From: Mycolicibacterium porcinum
GTDB lineage: Bacteria; Actinomycetota; Actinomycetes; Mycobacteriales; Mycobacteriaceae
Direction of reading: 5' to 3'
NCBI GenBank assembly: GCA_002086835.1
Contig: MVIG01000013.1
Location: 1-64,000 of the forward strand
Length of the DNA stretch: 64,000 bases
Part shown: one piece after another, positions 32,306 through 43,490 of the stretch
Layout of the letters: the number at the start of each line of letters is the position of its first letter
Position numbering within the stretch: position 1 is the stretch's first letter
Translations under genes and position numbers: made by a program
Notes under the pieces: generated by a model
The model's database searches: none
What the model saw: only the letters and a program-made list of their open reading frames with translations
Told to the model about the DNA's origin: nothing

Positions 32306-33790
32306 TCAGTATTCGATGTAGCGGACGACGTACGGCGTCATGCCGCTGGTCCGGACCGGCGAGATCTTGACCTGCGACCCCGTGTAGGGCGCTTCGAGCA
32401 TCTGGCCGTTGCCGAGGTAGAGCGTCACGTGCTGGCTGCCGCCGGGCCCGTAGAAGATGACGTCGCCGCGCCGCATCTGCGAGGACGGAATCTTGCGGCC
32501 GGCGTTGTACTGCGAACCCGAGTAGTGCGGCAGCTTGATGCCGACACCGGCGAAGGCGTAGAGGATCAGGCCCGAACAGTCGAAGCCGACCGTGTTGGCC
32601 CCCGAGTCGATACCGCGGCTCGGACCGGCGGCGTTGCCACCGCCCCAGGAGTACGGAACACCCATCTGGGAGCCGGCTCGCTGAATGACGTACTCAGACG
32701 CCTGCCGCCCGTACACCCGCGGGATGGCCCCGTTGGTGTAGCCGGTCGGGGTGGGCAGGATCCCCATCTTCTGCAGGAACTGCCGGCCCATGTTCTGGGT
32801 GAGCTGCGCCGAGGTCGACGAGATCCCCAGAACGGTGTTGATGATTGCGATCGGATCGCCGCTGACGAAGGCACTCGGGATCGCAGGCAGGGTCGGGTCC
32901 CACTCGCCGTCCCACTTCTGTCCCGCTTGCGCCGGTGCGCCCGGCGCCCGATCCCAGTCTCCCGCCGCGACCTGCGCTGCCGGTGCCGGACCCGGTGCCG
33001 GCGCGGCGGCCGGGGCGCTCGTCGCCGATGCCTTGTTGACCTGAGCGAGCTGCGATGCCGCCGTTGCCCGTTCGGCGGTCAACCGGTTCAGCTCGTCTTG
33101 CTGGGATCGGAAGGTCTGCTGTGCCTGTTGCAGCGCCGCGACCGCGCTGTCCTGGCTGGTCTGAGCGCTGGCCGTCGCCTGATCGGCCTTCTGCTTGGCG
33201 AGCCGGGCCGCCGACTCCCGGTTGACCTGCTCGGTGCGGGCGCGCTGCAGATCGGCGATCACCTTGTCGGTGCTGGCGGCCAGGGTCTGGCCGGTCGCCG
33301 CGGTGCTGACGATGTCGGCGGGGTCGGACGCGGTCAGATACGAGCTCGACGGTCCGTTGACGTAGGTGGCGGCCGCGAAGGTGTCGAACCGTTTCTGTGC
33401 TTCGGCGATCGCGCGATTGGAATCAGCGATGCCCTGCTGGCTGGCGTCGACCTCCCGCTGCGCGGTCGCTGCGGCGTCGCGGGCGTCCTGCACGTCGACG
33501 ATCGCCTTGTTGACGGCTTCCTGTTGCGTCTGGATGGCTGCACCCAGCTCCTGCAGCTTCTGATCGGCGTTGGCCACCGCGGCAACGAGCGAGGCGACCT
33601 GATCCGGCGCACCGGGATCCGCCGCGGCAGGAACGCCGCCCGACAATGCCGTACCCGCCAGCATCGCCGCGGTCAGCGGCAGCGCCCAGAACCGGCCGGC
33701 CGGTCGCGACGCCGTGACCCGGTCCGCTCCTCGCGTGCGCGGAACCCGATCTGCTCCTCGCCTGCGCGGGACGCCAACGGTGCGTCTCAT
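32306..33790 (-). CDS. ripA: NlpC/P60 peptidoglycan endopeptidase RipA
   Basis: The 494-residue secreted septal peptidoglycan hydrolase is needed for daughter-cell separation. A basic N-terminus with the repeat RGADRV twice is followed by a signal segment ending near AAADP. A long coiled coil (about residues 50-260, Ala/Gln/Arg-rich) known to block the active site follows, then an Ala/Pro linker. The C-terminal NlpC/P60 domain has FDCSGL and GSQHVTLYLG. It corresponds to Rv1477. The ATG at 33790 is preferred over a TTG three codons upstream because AGGAG lies only two bases before the TTG. The first 25 residues are unusually long for a signal peptide n-region, owing to a 27-bp duplication. 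Confidence 0.94.
   Translation of the reverse strand: MRRTVGVPRRRGADRVPRTRGADRVTASRPAGRFWALPLTAAMLAGTALSGGVPAAADPGAPDQVASLVAAVANADQKLQELGAAIQTQQEAVNKAIVDVQDARDAAATAQREVDASQQGIADSNRAIAEAQKRFDTFAAATYVNGPSSSYLTASDPADIVSTAATGQTLAASTDKVIADLQRARTEQVNRESAARLAKQKADQATASAQTSQDSAVAALQQAQQTFRSQQDELNRLTAERATAASQLAQVNKASATSAPAAAPAPGPAPAAQVAAGDWDRAPGAPAQAGQKWDGEWDPTLPAIPSAFVSGDPIAIINTVLGISSTSAQLTQNMGRQFLQKMGILPTPTGYTNGAIPRVYGRQASEYVIQRAGSQMGVPYSWGGGNAAGPSRGIDSGANTVGFDCSGLILYAFAGVGIKLPHYSGSQYNAGRKIPSSQMRRGDVIFYGPGGSQHVTLYLGNGQMLEAPYTGSQVKISPVRTSGMTPYVVRYIEY
33717..33770. repeat. 27-bp tandem duplication inside the ripA signal region
   Basis: Two 27-base units (33717-33743 and 33744-33770) match at 23 positions and stay in frame, giving two nine-residue units of the type R-x-R-G-A-D-R-V. 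It lengthens the positively charged n-region of the RipA signal peptide. Each unit contains a CTCCTCGC core that recurs at other places in the window. Confidence 0.7.
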
Positions 33791-33934
33791 TCGACTCAAG
33801 TCTCCTATGGCTCAACGTCGGCGTACCGGCGTTTGCTCGGGGCCTTTGCACAGAAGTCACATCAAGCACAACTGCAACAATGGGTACCGATTGCACCGTA
33901 CGTCACATCTGAAGCCAAAGAAACTTTAGTCACG

Positions 33935-33952
33935 AATTACAGGACTGTAATT
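33935..33952. promoter_or_regulatory. 18-bp palindrome upstream of ripA
   Basis: AATTACAG and CTGTAATT form perfect 8-bp arms with a two-base centre, about 145 bp before the ripA ATG. They sit in an AT-rich block and are flanked by AGTCAC and GTGACC, a partial continuation of the symmetry. It is a strong candidate operator for the ripA-ripB operon. ripA is a known target of the MtrA response regulator in M. tuberculosis, but whether MtrA binds here is not shown. Confidence 0.5.
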
Positions 33953-34014
33953 GCGAATAGTGTGACCTATTAGTGATATTGAGCGATATCCCGAACGAAT
34001 GTTCGACGGGTTTT

Positions 34015-34599
34015 TCAGCCCTCGACCGAAGAGGCGCTCGAGGCCGCTGACCCGGCAATTCGTTTGCTGCGCACCTGCAGAACACGAGTCAGCGCGGCCG
34101 CTGCGGCAACGCCGAGCGTCAGCACGATCGTGAGCGCGGTCCAGGGAAAGTCGGGGGTAGAAATCTCCCCCACGAAATTCTTCGCCGACAACACCGGATT
34201 ACCGGTCTTGGCCACGTCCTGTCCGGCTTCCAAAGTCACCCGGTCGATTGTCGGACTGTGCGTGCCGGCGAACGACGGGCTCAGCGCGAGTACCGTCGCG
34301 CCGGGGTTGGCGGCGCCGACCTCACTGGCGATGTCACGCAGGGGCGTGTCGATACCGGGATTCTTGGGCAGCACCACGATCTTGAGGTCGACCCCGCCCT
34401 GGCGGGCATCGCTGACCACCTGGCGCAGGGCATCGACGTCGGCGGCGGGCGCACTCACCCCGTCATCGCGGACATCGGCCTGCACGGCCGCCATGCACTT
34501 GGCCACTCCCTCGGGTTGTGCCGGATCCATTCCGACGGTCTCGCACACCTCAACCGGGATGTACGCCGGCAGGAACGGGATGACATGGGGTCCGGTCAC
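34015..34599 (-). CDS. Rv1476-like single-pass membrane protein
   Basis: The product is about 194 residues. The N-terminal part begins TGPHVIPFLPAYIPVEVC and resembles a Rossmann-like soluble domain. One membrane span lies near the C-terminus (WTALTIVLTLGVAAAAAL), followed by a short basic, Ser-rich tail. M. tuberculosis Rv1476 has this layout and lies between acn and ripA as here. The frame is open to a GTG at 34656; the GTG at 34599 gives the length expected from Rv1476. Function is unknown. Its neighbours suggest an envelope role. Confidence 0.75.
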   Translation of the reverse strand: MTGPHVIPFLPAYIPVEVCETVGMDPAQPEGVAKCMAAVQADVRDDGVSAPAADVDALRQVVSDARQGGVDLKIVVLPKNPGIDTPLRDIASEVGAANPGATVLALSPSFAGTHSPTIDRVTLEAGQDVAKTGNPVLSAKNFVGEISTPDFPWTALTIVLTLGVAAAAALTRVLQVRSKRIAGSAASSASSVEG

Positions 34600-34775
34600 G
34601 TGACGCACGGTACGCCGAGGCGATGCGCGGTCGCGAAGCGACACGGGAATCGTCACCTCATCGACGGCCTATCGTCACGCCGGAGAGACGGATCGACCGA
34701 TCGGGGTAGCAACGCGCACACGACAAGGGAAGACTGGACCCCGCCCCGCAGGGCATTGCAGGACAAGCGTACTGT

Positions 34776-34781
34776 TAACAT
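34776..34781 (+). promoter_or_regulatory. Possible -10 element of acn
   Basis: TAACAT fits the TANNNT pattern and lies about 50 nt before the acn GTG. A TTGCAG 14 bases upstream is a weak -35 candidate with short spacing. No strong alternative is seen in the 230 bp between the divergent genes. Confidence 0.35.
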
Positions 34782-34820
34782 CGGAACGCCGCCGACACAG
34801 CCCGTCGCGGTGAGATCTAG

Positions 34821-37661
<2,841 letters not shown>

Positions 37662-37729
37662 TCCTGTCCGGACTGACCGAAGCAGGTAAGGGACAGCGCC
37701 AATCGGCGCTTGCGCGAGGAGTGGTCTGA

Positions 37730-38308
37730 ATGCCCCGGGTGACGGACGACCACCTCGCGGCCCGGCGCCGTCAGATTCTTGACGGCGCCCGGCGCTGCTT
37801 CGGTCAGTACGGGTACGAAAGTGCGACCGTGCGGCGGCTCGAGGAAACCATCGGGCTGTCGCGCGGCGCGATCTTTCACCACTTCAAGGACAAGGACACC
37901 TTGTTCTTCGAGCTGGCCCGTGAGGACGCCGAGCGGATGGCCGACGTGGCCGCCCGCGAAGGCCTCATCCAGGTGATGCGAAACATGTTGGCAGCACCCG
38001 AACAGTTCGACTGGCTGGCGACCCGGCTCGAGATCGCCCGAAAATTGCGCAACGACCCGGCCTTTCACCGAGGCTGGGCGGAGCGGTCGGCCGAACTGGA
38101 CGCCGCGATCACCGAACGGCTGCGCCGTCAGAAGCAGGCCGGACGGCTCCGCGACGACGTGCCGAGCGCGGTCCTGCACATCTATCTGGATCTGGTCCTC
38201 GACGGCCTGGTGGCGCGCATCGCCTCCGGTGAGGACCCGAAGAACCTCACCGCGGTGCTGGACCTGGTCGAGGACAGCGTGCGTCAGCAGGCGCCGACGG
38301 ACAGCTGA
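37730..38308 (+). CDS. acnR: TetR-family regulator, AcnR-like
   Basis: The 192-residue repressor has an N-terminal HTH (ILDGARRCFGQYGYESATVRRLEETIGLSRGAIFHHFKDK) and an all-helical ligand domain. It lies downstream of acn in the same direction. In Corynebacterium glutamicum the equivalent AcnR represses aconitase, and Rv1474c has the same place in M. tuberculosis. Control of acn is therefore inferred from homology and context. The ATG is preceded by GAGGAG at 8 nt, lying within a short sequence (GGCGCTTGCGCGAGGAG) that recurs near other genes here. Confidence 0.9.
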   Translation: MPRVTDDHLAARRRQILDGARRCFGQYGYESATVRRLEETIGLSRGAIFHHFKDKDTLFFELAREDAERMADVAAREGLIQVMRNMLAAPEQFDWLATRLEIARKLRNDPAFHRGWAERSAELDAAITERLRRQKQAGRLRDDVPSAVLHIYLDLVLDGLVARIASGEDPKNLTAVLDLVEDSVRQQAPTDS

Positions 38309-38326
38309 ATCCGGCTATCGCACAGC

Positions 38327-38345
38327 GGGTGTGCTCGTCACGCCC
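38327..38345. terminator. Possible bidirectional terminator between acnR and the small HTH gene
   Basis: GGGTGTG and CACGCCC pair (one G-T wobble) around a five-base loop between two convergent genes. It overlaps the stop codon of the minus-strand gene and lacks a U-tract, so support is modest. Confidence 0.35.
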
Positions 38346-38532
38346 GTGACCGGCTGCGGTGATTGGGGCCGCCGCGGCTGCGCATCGTCGTACCCGACTC
38401 CCGTAACAAGCTGTGGATCGAGCCGTACGAGCGGCCGGTCTTGGCCACAAGCGAGCGGATACTGGCACCCCCCTCGTACTCCTTGCGCAGTTCTTCCAGC
38501 AGTTCGCCACGGTTCTTGTTCATATCCCTCAT
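38338..38532 (-). CDS. Small helix-turn-helix protein, Rv1473A-like
   Basis: The 64-residue protein reads MRDMNKNRGELLEELRKEYE and continues with GASIRSLVAKTGRSYGSIHSLLRESG. The second part is a clear helix-turn-helix of the kind found in mycobacterial Rv1473A and resolvase-type domains. A basic tail (RSRGGPNHRSRSRA) could contact DNA. The ATG at 38532 has GGGGAG at 6 nt. The upstream ATG at 38538 abuts it directly and is less likely. It probably binds DNA, but its targets are unknown. Confidence 0.8.
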   Translation of the reverse strand: MRDMNKNRGELLEELRKEYEGGASIRSLVAKTGRSYGSIHSLLRESGTTMRSRGGPNHRSRSRA

Positions 38533-38661
38533 CGACATCTCCCCGCTTGTGATGTCCCGACGGATACCCACAGTAGAAACGACCCACACACCCCGGGGTC
38601 GATTTGTCCAACGTCTTAAATTGACGTTCTCGAAGATGCTACGGTTCTTGAGAATTCGCTG

Positions 38662-40290
38662 TCAGGCGAGCTCGATGAGGTCCCGATATTCGGTGGACCA
38701 GAAGTCCTCCGTGCCATCGGGCAGCAGCACGACCCGCTGCGGATCGAGGGCCTCCGCCGCGCCCGGATCGTGAGTCACCAGCACCACTGCGCCCTGATAG
38801 CTGCGCAGCGCGTCGAGCACCTGCTCTCGCGACGCCGGATCGAGGTTGTTGGTCGGCTCGTCGAGCAACAACACGTTGGCTGTCGATGCGACGAGACCGG
38901 CCAACGCCAGTCGCGTCTTCTCACCGCCGGACAGCGTGCCTGCGGGCTGCTCCAACTGCGGCCCCGTGAACATGAAGGCGCCCAACAGACCTCGAAGATC
39001 CTGCTCCCCGGTGTCGGGTGCGGCGTGGCGGATGTTCTCCCAGACCGTCGCATCATTGTCGAGGGTGTCGTGCTCCTGGGCGAAATACCCGATCTTGCAG
39101 CCATGCCCGGGTTCGAGAACTCCGGCATCGGCGGTCTCCACACCGGCGAGCAGACGCAACAGGGTGGTCTTACCCGCACCGTTGAGCCCGAGTACCACCA
39201 CCCGCGAACCGCGGTCGATGGCGAGATCGACACCGGTGAAGATCTCCAGTGACCCGTAGGTCTTGGTGAGCCCCTTGGCAACCAACGGAGTCTTGCCGCA
39301 CGGCGCCGGCGTGGGGAACTTGATCCGGGCCACCTTGTCGGCGACCCGCTCGGCATCCAGCTCGGCGATCATGCGCTCGGCACGGCGCAACATGTTCTGG
39401 GCCGCAACGGCTTTGGTGGCCTTGGCGCCCATCTTGGCCGCCTGGGCCCGCAGTGCGCCCGCCTTCTTCTCGGCATTGGCGCGTTCGCGGCGGCGGCGCT
39501 GTTCGTCGGTGGCGCGCGCGTCGAGGTACTTCTTCCATCCCATGTTGTAGACGTCGGCCTCACCGCGGACCGCGTCGAGGAACCACACCCGGTTGACGAC
39601 CTCGTCGAGCAGATCGACGTCGTGACTGATGACGACGAGGCCGCCGGTGTGGTTGTGCAGGAAGTCGCGGAGCCAGCCGATCGAGTCCGCGTCGAGGTGG
39701 TTGGTCGGCTCGTCCAGCAGCAGCGTGGTGGCCGAACCGGATCCGGTCTCGGATGCCGCGAACAGGATGCGCGCCAACTCCACCCGGCGACGCTGACCAC
39801 CCGACAGGGTCCGCAGTGGCTGGGTCAGCACCCGGTCGGGCAGCCCCAGGCTGGCACAGATGCGTCCGGCCTCGCTCTCGGCCGCATACCCGCCGAGAGC
39901 GGAGAACCGCTCCTCGAGCTGCCCGTAGCGGCGCACCGCCTTGTCGCGGGCGGCATCGTCGGCCACCTCCGCCATCAGGGCCTGTTGCTTCTCCAGGTCG
40001 GCCAGCAGCGTGTCCAGTCCACGCGCCGACAGCACCCGGTCACGGGCCAGCACATCGAGATTGCCTTCGCGAGGATCCTGGGGCAGGTAGCCGATCTCGC
40101 CCGTCCGCGTGATGGTGCCCGCGTACGGCTCGCCTTCCCCCGCCAGGATGCGCATGGTTGTGGTCTTGCCCGCGCCGTTACGCCCGACCAGACCGATCCG
40201 GTCACCCGGCTGCACCCGCAGCGCAGAGCCCTCGATGGACAGCAGCGTGCGCGCGCCGGCGCGGACCTCCAGGTCCGTTGCGGTGATCAC
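38662..40290 (-). CDS. ABC-F family ATPase
   Basis: The 542-residue soluble protein has two ABC domains and no membrane segments. P-loops are GRNGAGKTTT and GLNGAGKTTL, and the signatures are LSGGQRRRVELA and LSGGEKTRLALA. A charged inter-domain linker (about residues 240-330, rich in Arg, Ala and Lys) corresponds to the ribosome-contacting P-site tether. ABC-F proteins act on stalled ribosomes and some protect against antibiotics. It corresponds to Rv1473. The GTG start has GGAGG at 8 nt and follows a 33-bp tandem repeat. Confidence 0.9.
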   Translation of the reverse strand: MITATDLEVRAGARTLLSIEGSALRVQPGDRIGLVGRNGAGKTTTMRILAGEGEPYAGTITRTGEIGYLPQDPREGNLDVLARDRVLSARGLDTLLADLEKQQALMAEVADDAARDKAVRRYGQLEERFSALGGYAAESEAGRICASLGLPDRVLTQPLRTLSGGQRRRVELARILFAASETGSGSATTLLLDEPTNHLDADSIGWLRDFLHNHTGGLVVISHDVDLLDEVVNRVWFLDAVRGEADVYNMGWKKYLDARATDEQRRRRERANAEKKAGALRAQAAKMGAKATKAVAAQNMLRRAERMIAELDAERVADKVARIKFPTPAPCGKTPLVAKGLTKTYGSLEIFTGVDLAIDRGSRVVVLGLNGAGKTTLLRLLAGVETADAGVLEPGHGCKIGYFAQEHDTLDNDATVWENIRHAAPDTGEQDLRGLLGAFMFTGPQLEQPAGTLSGGEKTRLALAGLVASTANVLLLDEPTNNLDPASREQVLDALRSYQGAVVLVTHDPGAAEALDPQRVVLLPDGTEDFWSTEYRDLIELA

Positions 40291-40325
40291 GCTGCCGTCC
40301 TCCTAAATGTCAGTTACTTCTCGCG

Positions 40326-40391
40326 GTGCCGGTCGGGTCCTCGCGCTAGCGCTCGTCGGTGCCAGTCGGCTCCTCGCGCTAGCGCTCGTCG
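40326..40391. repeat. 33-bp tandem duplication at the echA12 3' end
   Basis: Two 33-base copies (40326-40358 and 40359-40391) differ at two positions. The right-hand copy contains the last codons and stop of echA12 on the minus strand. The left-hand copy lies just beyond it in the leader of the ABC-F gene. The unit is a multiple of three and contains the palindromic core GCGCTAGCGC. Confidence 0.8.
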
Positions 40392-41209
40392 GTGAAGACC
40401 GGGGGGCGCTTCTCCGCGCGCGCAGCAACCGCTTCCTCAAAGTTTGCGGTGAGCAGGCGCACGAAGAGTTGTCCCAGGCCCTCAGCCTGCATGTGCCCCT
40501 CCAGGCTAGCGGCGTCCAGTCCACTCCAAAGTGTGCGCTTGGTCAACTCAATACCGGGCCGGGAGAACGCCGCCATCCGGTCCGCCATCGAATAGCAGGT
40601 GTCCAGGAGCGCCTCCTCGGCCACCACACTCGACACCAGACCGATGCGTTCGGCCTCCTTGGCGTCGACGTCGCGGCCGGTCAACATGATCTCGAACGCC
40701 CGCGATGACCCGATGGCCCGCGGCAGCAGGTAGGACAAGCCCAGCTCACTGGCGGTAAGACCATTGTTGATCCCGGCGGCGCGGAAATAGGCGCCCTCGG
40801 CAGCGACGCGGACGTCACACGCCAGGGCCAGGCAGAGACCGCCTCCGATGGCCGCGCCGTTCACCGCGGCGATCACGGGCTGATGCAGTCGCCGTAGGGC
40901 GAGAATCACATCGTCGAGAATCTCCATCGACCGCAGCGCATACGTCGGCCGGGTCAGCCCGGCGACGTGCGGCACGGATCCGGCCGACTTGTGATCGGCC
41001 CCGGATGAGAAGCCTCGTCCCGCTCCGGTCAGCACCACCACGCGCACGCTGTTGTCGTAGCGCAACTCTTCCAGCACGCCCTTGAGCGGCACCATGACGT
41101 CGAACGCCATGGAGTTCATCCGCTCGGGGCGGTTCAGGGTCACCAGGGCCACGTCCGGTCGTGGACGGTCGACCAGGACGAATTTGTTCTGCTCAGTCAC
41201 GGACAGCAC
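40379..41209 (-). CDS. echA12: Enoyl-CoA hydratase/isomerase family protein EchA12
   Basis: The 276-residue crotonase-fold protein has the oxyanion-hole motifs SSGADHKS and VNGAAIGGGLCLALA. The ASELGLSYLLPRAIGSSRAFEIMLTGR block is very close to M. tuberculosis EchA12 (Rv1472). A beta-oxidation-type or related acyl-CoA reaction is expected, but its substrate is not known. The N-terminus is uncertain: GTG at 41209 or the in-frame GTG at 41200 are both possible and neither has a good ribosome-binding site. It follows trxA by 18 nt, so they are probably co-transcribed. Confidence 0.9.
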   Translation of the reverse strand: MLSVTEQNKFVLVDRPRPDVALVTLNRPERMNSMAFDVMVPLKGVLEELRYDNSVRVVVLTGAGRGFSSGADHKSAGSVPHVAGLTRPTYALRSMEILDDVILALRRLHQPVIAAVNGAAIGGGLCLALACDVRVAAEGAYFRAAGINNGLTASELGLSYLLPRAIGSSRAFEIMLTGRDVDAKEAERIGLVSSVVAEEALLDTCYSMADRMAAFSRPGIELTKRTLWSGLDAASLEGHMQAEGLGQLFVRLLTANFEEAVAARAEKRPPVFTDER

Positions 41210-41227
41210 GCTATCGCGTGCCGGGCG

Positions 41228-41602
41228 TCACACCTGTTCGACGTCGCCCTGAGCGGCCTGCTCTTTCATGGCCGCGTCGATGTCGAAATCCTTGATCTTC
41301 TGAAGCAGGTCCTCCAGTGCCGCCGGCGGCAGCGCTCCGGCCTGGTTGAAAACCAATTTGCCCTTCTTGAACGCCATCAGGGTGGGGATCGACCGGATGT
41401 CGGCGGCCGCGGCGAGCCCCTGCTCGGCCTCGGTGTCCACCTTGGCGAAGACAACGTCCGGGTGCTGCTCGGAGGCGGCCTTGAACGTCGGCGCAAATGC
41501 GCGGCACGGCCCACACCATGACGCCCAGAAATCCACCAGCACGATCTCGTTGCCGTTGACGATGTCATTGAACTGATCTGCGGTGATGTCTTGCGTACTC
41601 AC
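41228..41602 (-). CDS. trxA: Thioredoxin
   Basis: The 124-residue thioredoxin has the WCGPC active site in FWASWCGPCRAFAP and the cis-proline loop IRSIPTLMAFKKG. No signal peptide is present, so it acts in the cytoplasm. It has a longer C-terminus than typical thioredoxins, as does Rv1470. The GTG has AGGA close upstream. It forms an apparent pair with echA12. Confidence 0.92.
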   Translation of the reverse strand: MSTQDITADQFNDIVNGNEIVLVDFWASWCGPCRAFAPTFKAASEQHPDVVFAKVDTEAEQGLAAAADIRSIPTLMAFKKGKLVFNQAGALPPAALEDLLQKIKDFDIDAAMKEQAAQGDVEQV

Positions 41603-41646
41603 ACTTTTCCTAACGTCGGGGCTTGATGGCCTGTTCCCACCATATT

Positions 41647-42744
41647 TCAGTGCAGGGCCGCCAACGCGGTTTCAGCGTGGTATCCGGCGAACCCGCTCAG
41701 CGAATCGTCCCGCAGGCGATTCACCCAACCGGGATCGGCCAGCAGCGCCCGGCCAACCGCCACAATGTCGAATTCACCGGCCTGGTACTGCTCCAGCAGC
41801 CGGTCCACCGGTGCGGGCGTGATGAGGTCCCCGTCGATCCGTCCCGGCCTGAACTCCGTGGCCAAGCCCACCGAACCGACGCTGATCACCGGCAGCCCGC
41901 TCACTTTCTTGGTCCAGCCCGCCAGACTCAGCGGCGATCCGTCGAACGCCGGAACATAGTGCCGCCGCGTCGAGGGGTGCAGCACGTCGACGCCCGCGTC
42001 GACCAGTGGTCTCAGCAGCGCCTCGAGCTCGGCCGGCGACGTTGCCAGCTGAGCGTCATAGGCCTTCGCTTTCCATTGCGAGAACCGGAAGATGATCGGG
42101 AACCCGGAGCCGACGGCGGCACGCACCGCCGCGACCACCTCGGCCGGGAAGCGGGTCCTGGCGGCGACGGACCCACCGTAGCCGTCCGTGCGCTGATTTG
42201 TTGTTTCCCAAAGGAATTCGTCCAACAGATAGCCGTGCGCTCCGTGCAACTCGACGGCATCGAAGCCGGCTGCCTTGGCGTTGCGGGCGGCTTCGGCGAA
42301 ACCCGAAGCCACTCCGGCGAGTTCCTCTGTCCGCAGCGCCCGGCCTTTCGCGACCCCGGCACTGTCGATCCCCGACGGGCTGACCGGAACCAGCCCGTCG
42401 GAGTCGTCGCGTTCGGCGCCCTGGTGCCACAGTTGTGCGGCGATGACGGCGCCTTCGGCGTGTACCGCATCGGTGACGGCCCGCCAGCCGTCGAGCACCT
42501 CATCTCCGGACAGGGTCGGAATGCTGAACGGCCAGCCGGCCACCGGATCGGCCAACCGGACCCCCTCGGTGATGATCAGCCCGACACCGCCCGCTGCCCG
42601 CCGCGCGTAATACGCCGCCACGTCAGGCCCTGGGATACCGCCGGGCGACGCGCGCCTGGTCATGGGCGCCATCGCGAAACGGTTCGGGATCGTCACCGAC
42701 CCGATGGTGAGCGGACTGAACAAGTCACGGAGAGGTTGGCTCAT
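41647..42744 (-). CDS. Old-yellow-enzyme-type NADH:flavin oxidoreductase
   Basis: The product of about 365 residues is an FMN-dependent ene-reductase. It begins with LFSPLTIGSVTIPNRFAMAPMTR. The catalytic/FMN block is AKAAGFDAVELHGAHGYLLDEFL, followed by TNQRTDGYGGS, and the C-terminal FMN phosphate part has VGRALLADPGW. Members reduce activated C=C bonds; the natural substrate is unknown. The frame allows a GTG five codons earlier, but the ATG at 42744 matches the family start. It is oriented with trxA and echA12, about 44 nt upstream of trxA on the far side. Confidence 0.88.
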   Translation of the reverse strand: MSQPLRDLFSPLTIGSVTIPNRFAMAPMTRRASPGGIPGPDVAAYYARRAAGGVGLIITEGVRLADPVAGWPFSIPTLSGDEVLDGWRAVTDAVHAEGAVIAAQLWHQGAERDDSDGLVPVSPSGIDSAGVAKGRALRTEELAGVASGFAEAARNAKAAGFDAVELHGAHGYLLDEFLWETTNQRTDGYGGSVAARTRFPAEVVAAVRAAVGSGFPIIFRFSQWKAKAYDAQLATSPAELEALLRPLVDAGVDVLHPSTRRHYVPAFDGSPLSLAGWTKKVSGLPVISVGSVGLATEFRPGRIDGDLITPAPVDRLLEQYQAGEFDIVAVGRALLADPGWVNRLRDDSLSGFAGYHAETALAALH

Positions 42745-42806
42745 GTGCAGGAGCAACACCCGCTACGGCGCCCCGATTCCGTTTTACTCACGGCGAATCT
42801 TGCCGG

Positions 42807-43490
42807 TCAGGCAGACGAAGGCAGGTCGCGGCGCCGTCGCGATTCGAACCGCCAGAGTGCGGTGTGGAGCGCAGCGAGATCCCAGCCCGCGCAGTCCGCT
42901 ACGGCCCGCAGCGCCGCGGCAGCATCGGCGGAACCGGCCTCTCGGGCTACATAACCGGCCACCGCGGCATCAACCCTGACCTCCGGCAGCTGTGCGAGCA
43001 GCACCAGGTACGTCCAGGTGAAGCCTGATCGTTGCCCGGGGACCCCGCACCAAGCCGCCCTGGCCGGGCCCCGACGCTCGGCGTCCTCGGCGACCGCACG
43101 CAGGTCCGCGGCCGTCTCGACGCCCAACTCGACAAGTGCCGTGGCGGCCGCCACGAGCGCGACCGCCCGCAGCGGCGCGTTCTTGGCCGTGGACGTAGGA
43201 CGCAGATTGCCGATCTCCGATGCCCACCGCTCCGGGCCACCGAACTCATCGACGCTTGCCAGGAGTTCGATCGCACCGTCGGTGTCCGCATCACCTCCCT
43301 GGCCTGCCCGGTGGCTGCGGTAGCGCTCGACCACGTTCTCCACGGTCAGGTGGCGTGCCCCGGTCACATAGATGGCATCAATGATGCACAGCGCCAACGA
43401 CTTCGGATACCCCACCGGCTCAGGCCAACCTGCTGGGTCTCCCAGGTCACGTTCGCAGGCCGCGCGCAGGCGTTCGATTTCGGTGTTCAT
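42807..43490 (-). CDS. Conserved hypothetical soluble protein
   Basis: The 227-residue protein has no signal or membrane segment. It begins MNTEIERLRAACERDLGD and looks helical, with HhH-glycosylase-like repeats of hydrophobic residues and conserved-looking WPEPVGYPKSLALCIIDAIY and GQRSGFTWTYLVLLAQLPEV patches. The latter resemble actinobacterial proteins annotated as heme peroxidase or HhH-containing hypotheticals, but I cannot assign a family. The ATG at 43490 has GAAGG at 7 nt. An upstream extension of the frame is rejected because it loses this site. Confidence 0.72.
   Translation of the reverse strand: MNTEIERLRAACERDLGDPAGWPEPVGYPKSLALCIIDAIYVTGARHLTVENVVERYRSHRAGQGGDADTDGAIELLASVDEFGGPERWASEIGNLRPTSTAKNAPLRAVALVAAATALVELGVETAADLRAVAEDAERRGPARAAWCGVPGQRSGFTWTYLVLLAQLPEVRVDAAVAGYVAREAGSADAAAALRAVADCAGWDLAALHTALWRFESRRRRDLPSSA

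Noticed and set aside
33998..34014. Hairpin CCCGAAC...CGACGGG followed by TTTTT near the end of the Rv1476-like gene
   Set aside because: The T-run is on the plus strand, while the only nearby gene that could use it is on the minus strand. It is probably not a functional terminator.
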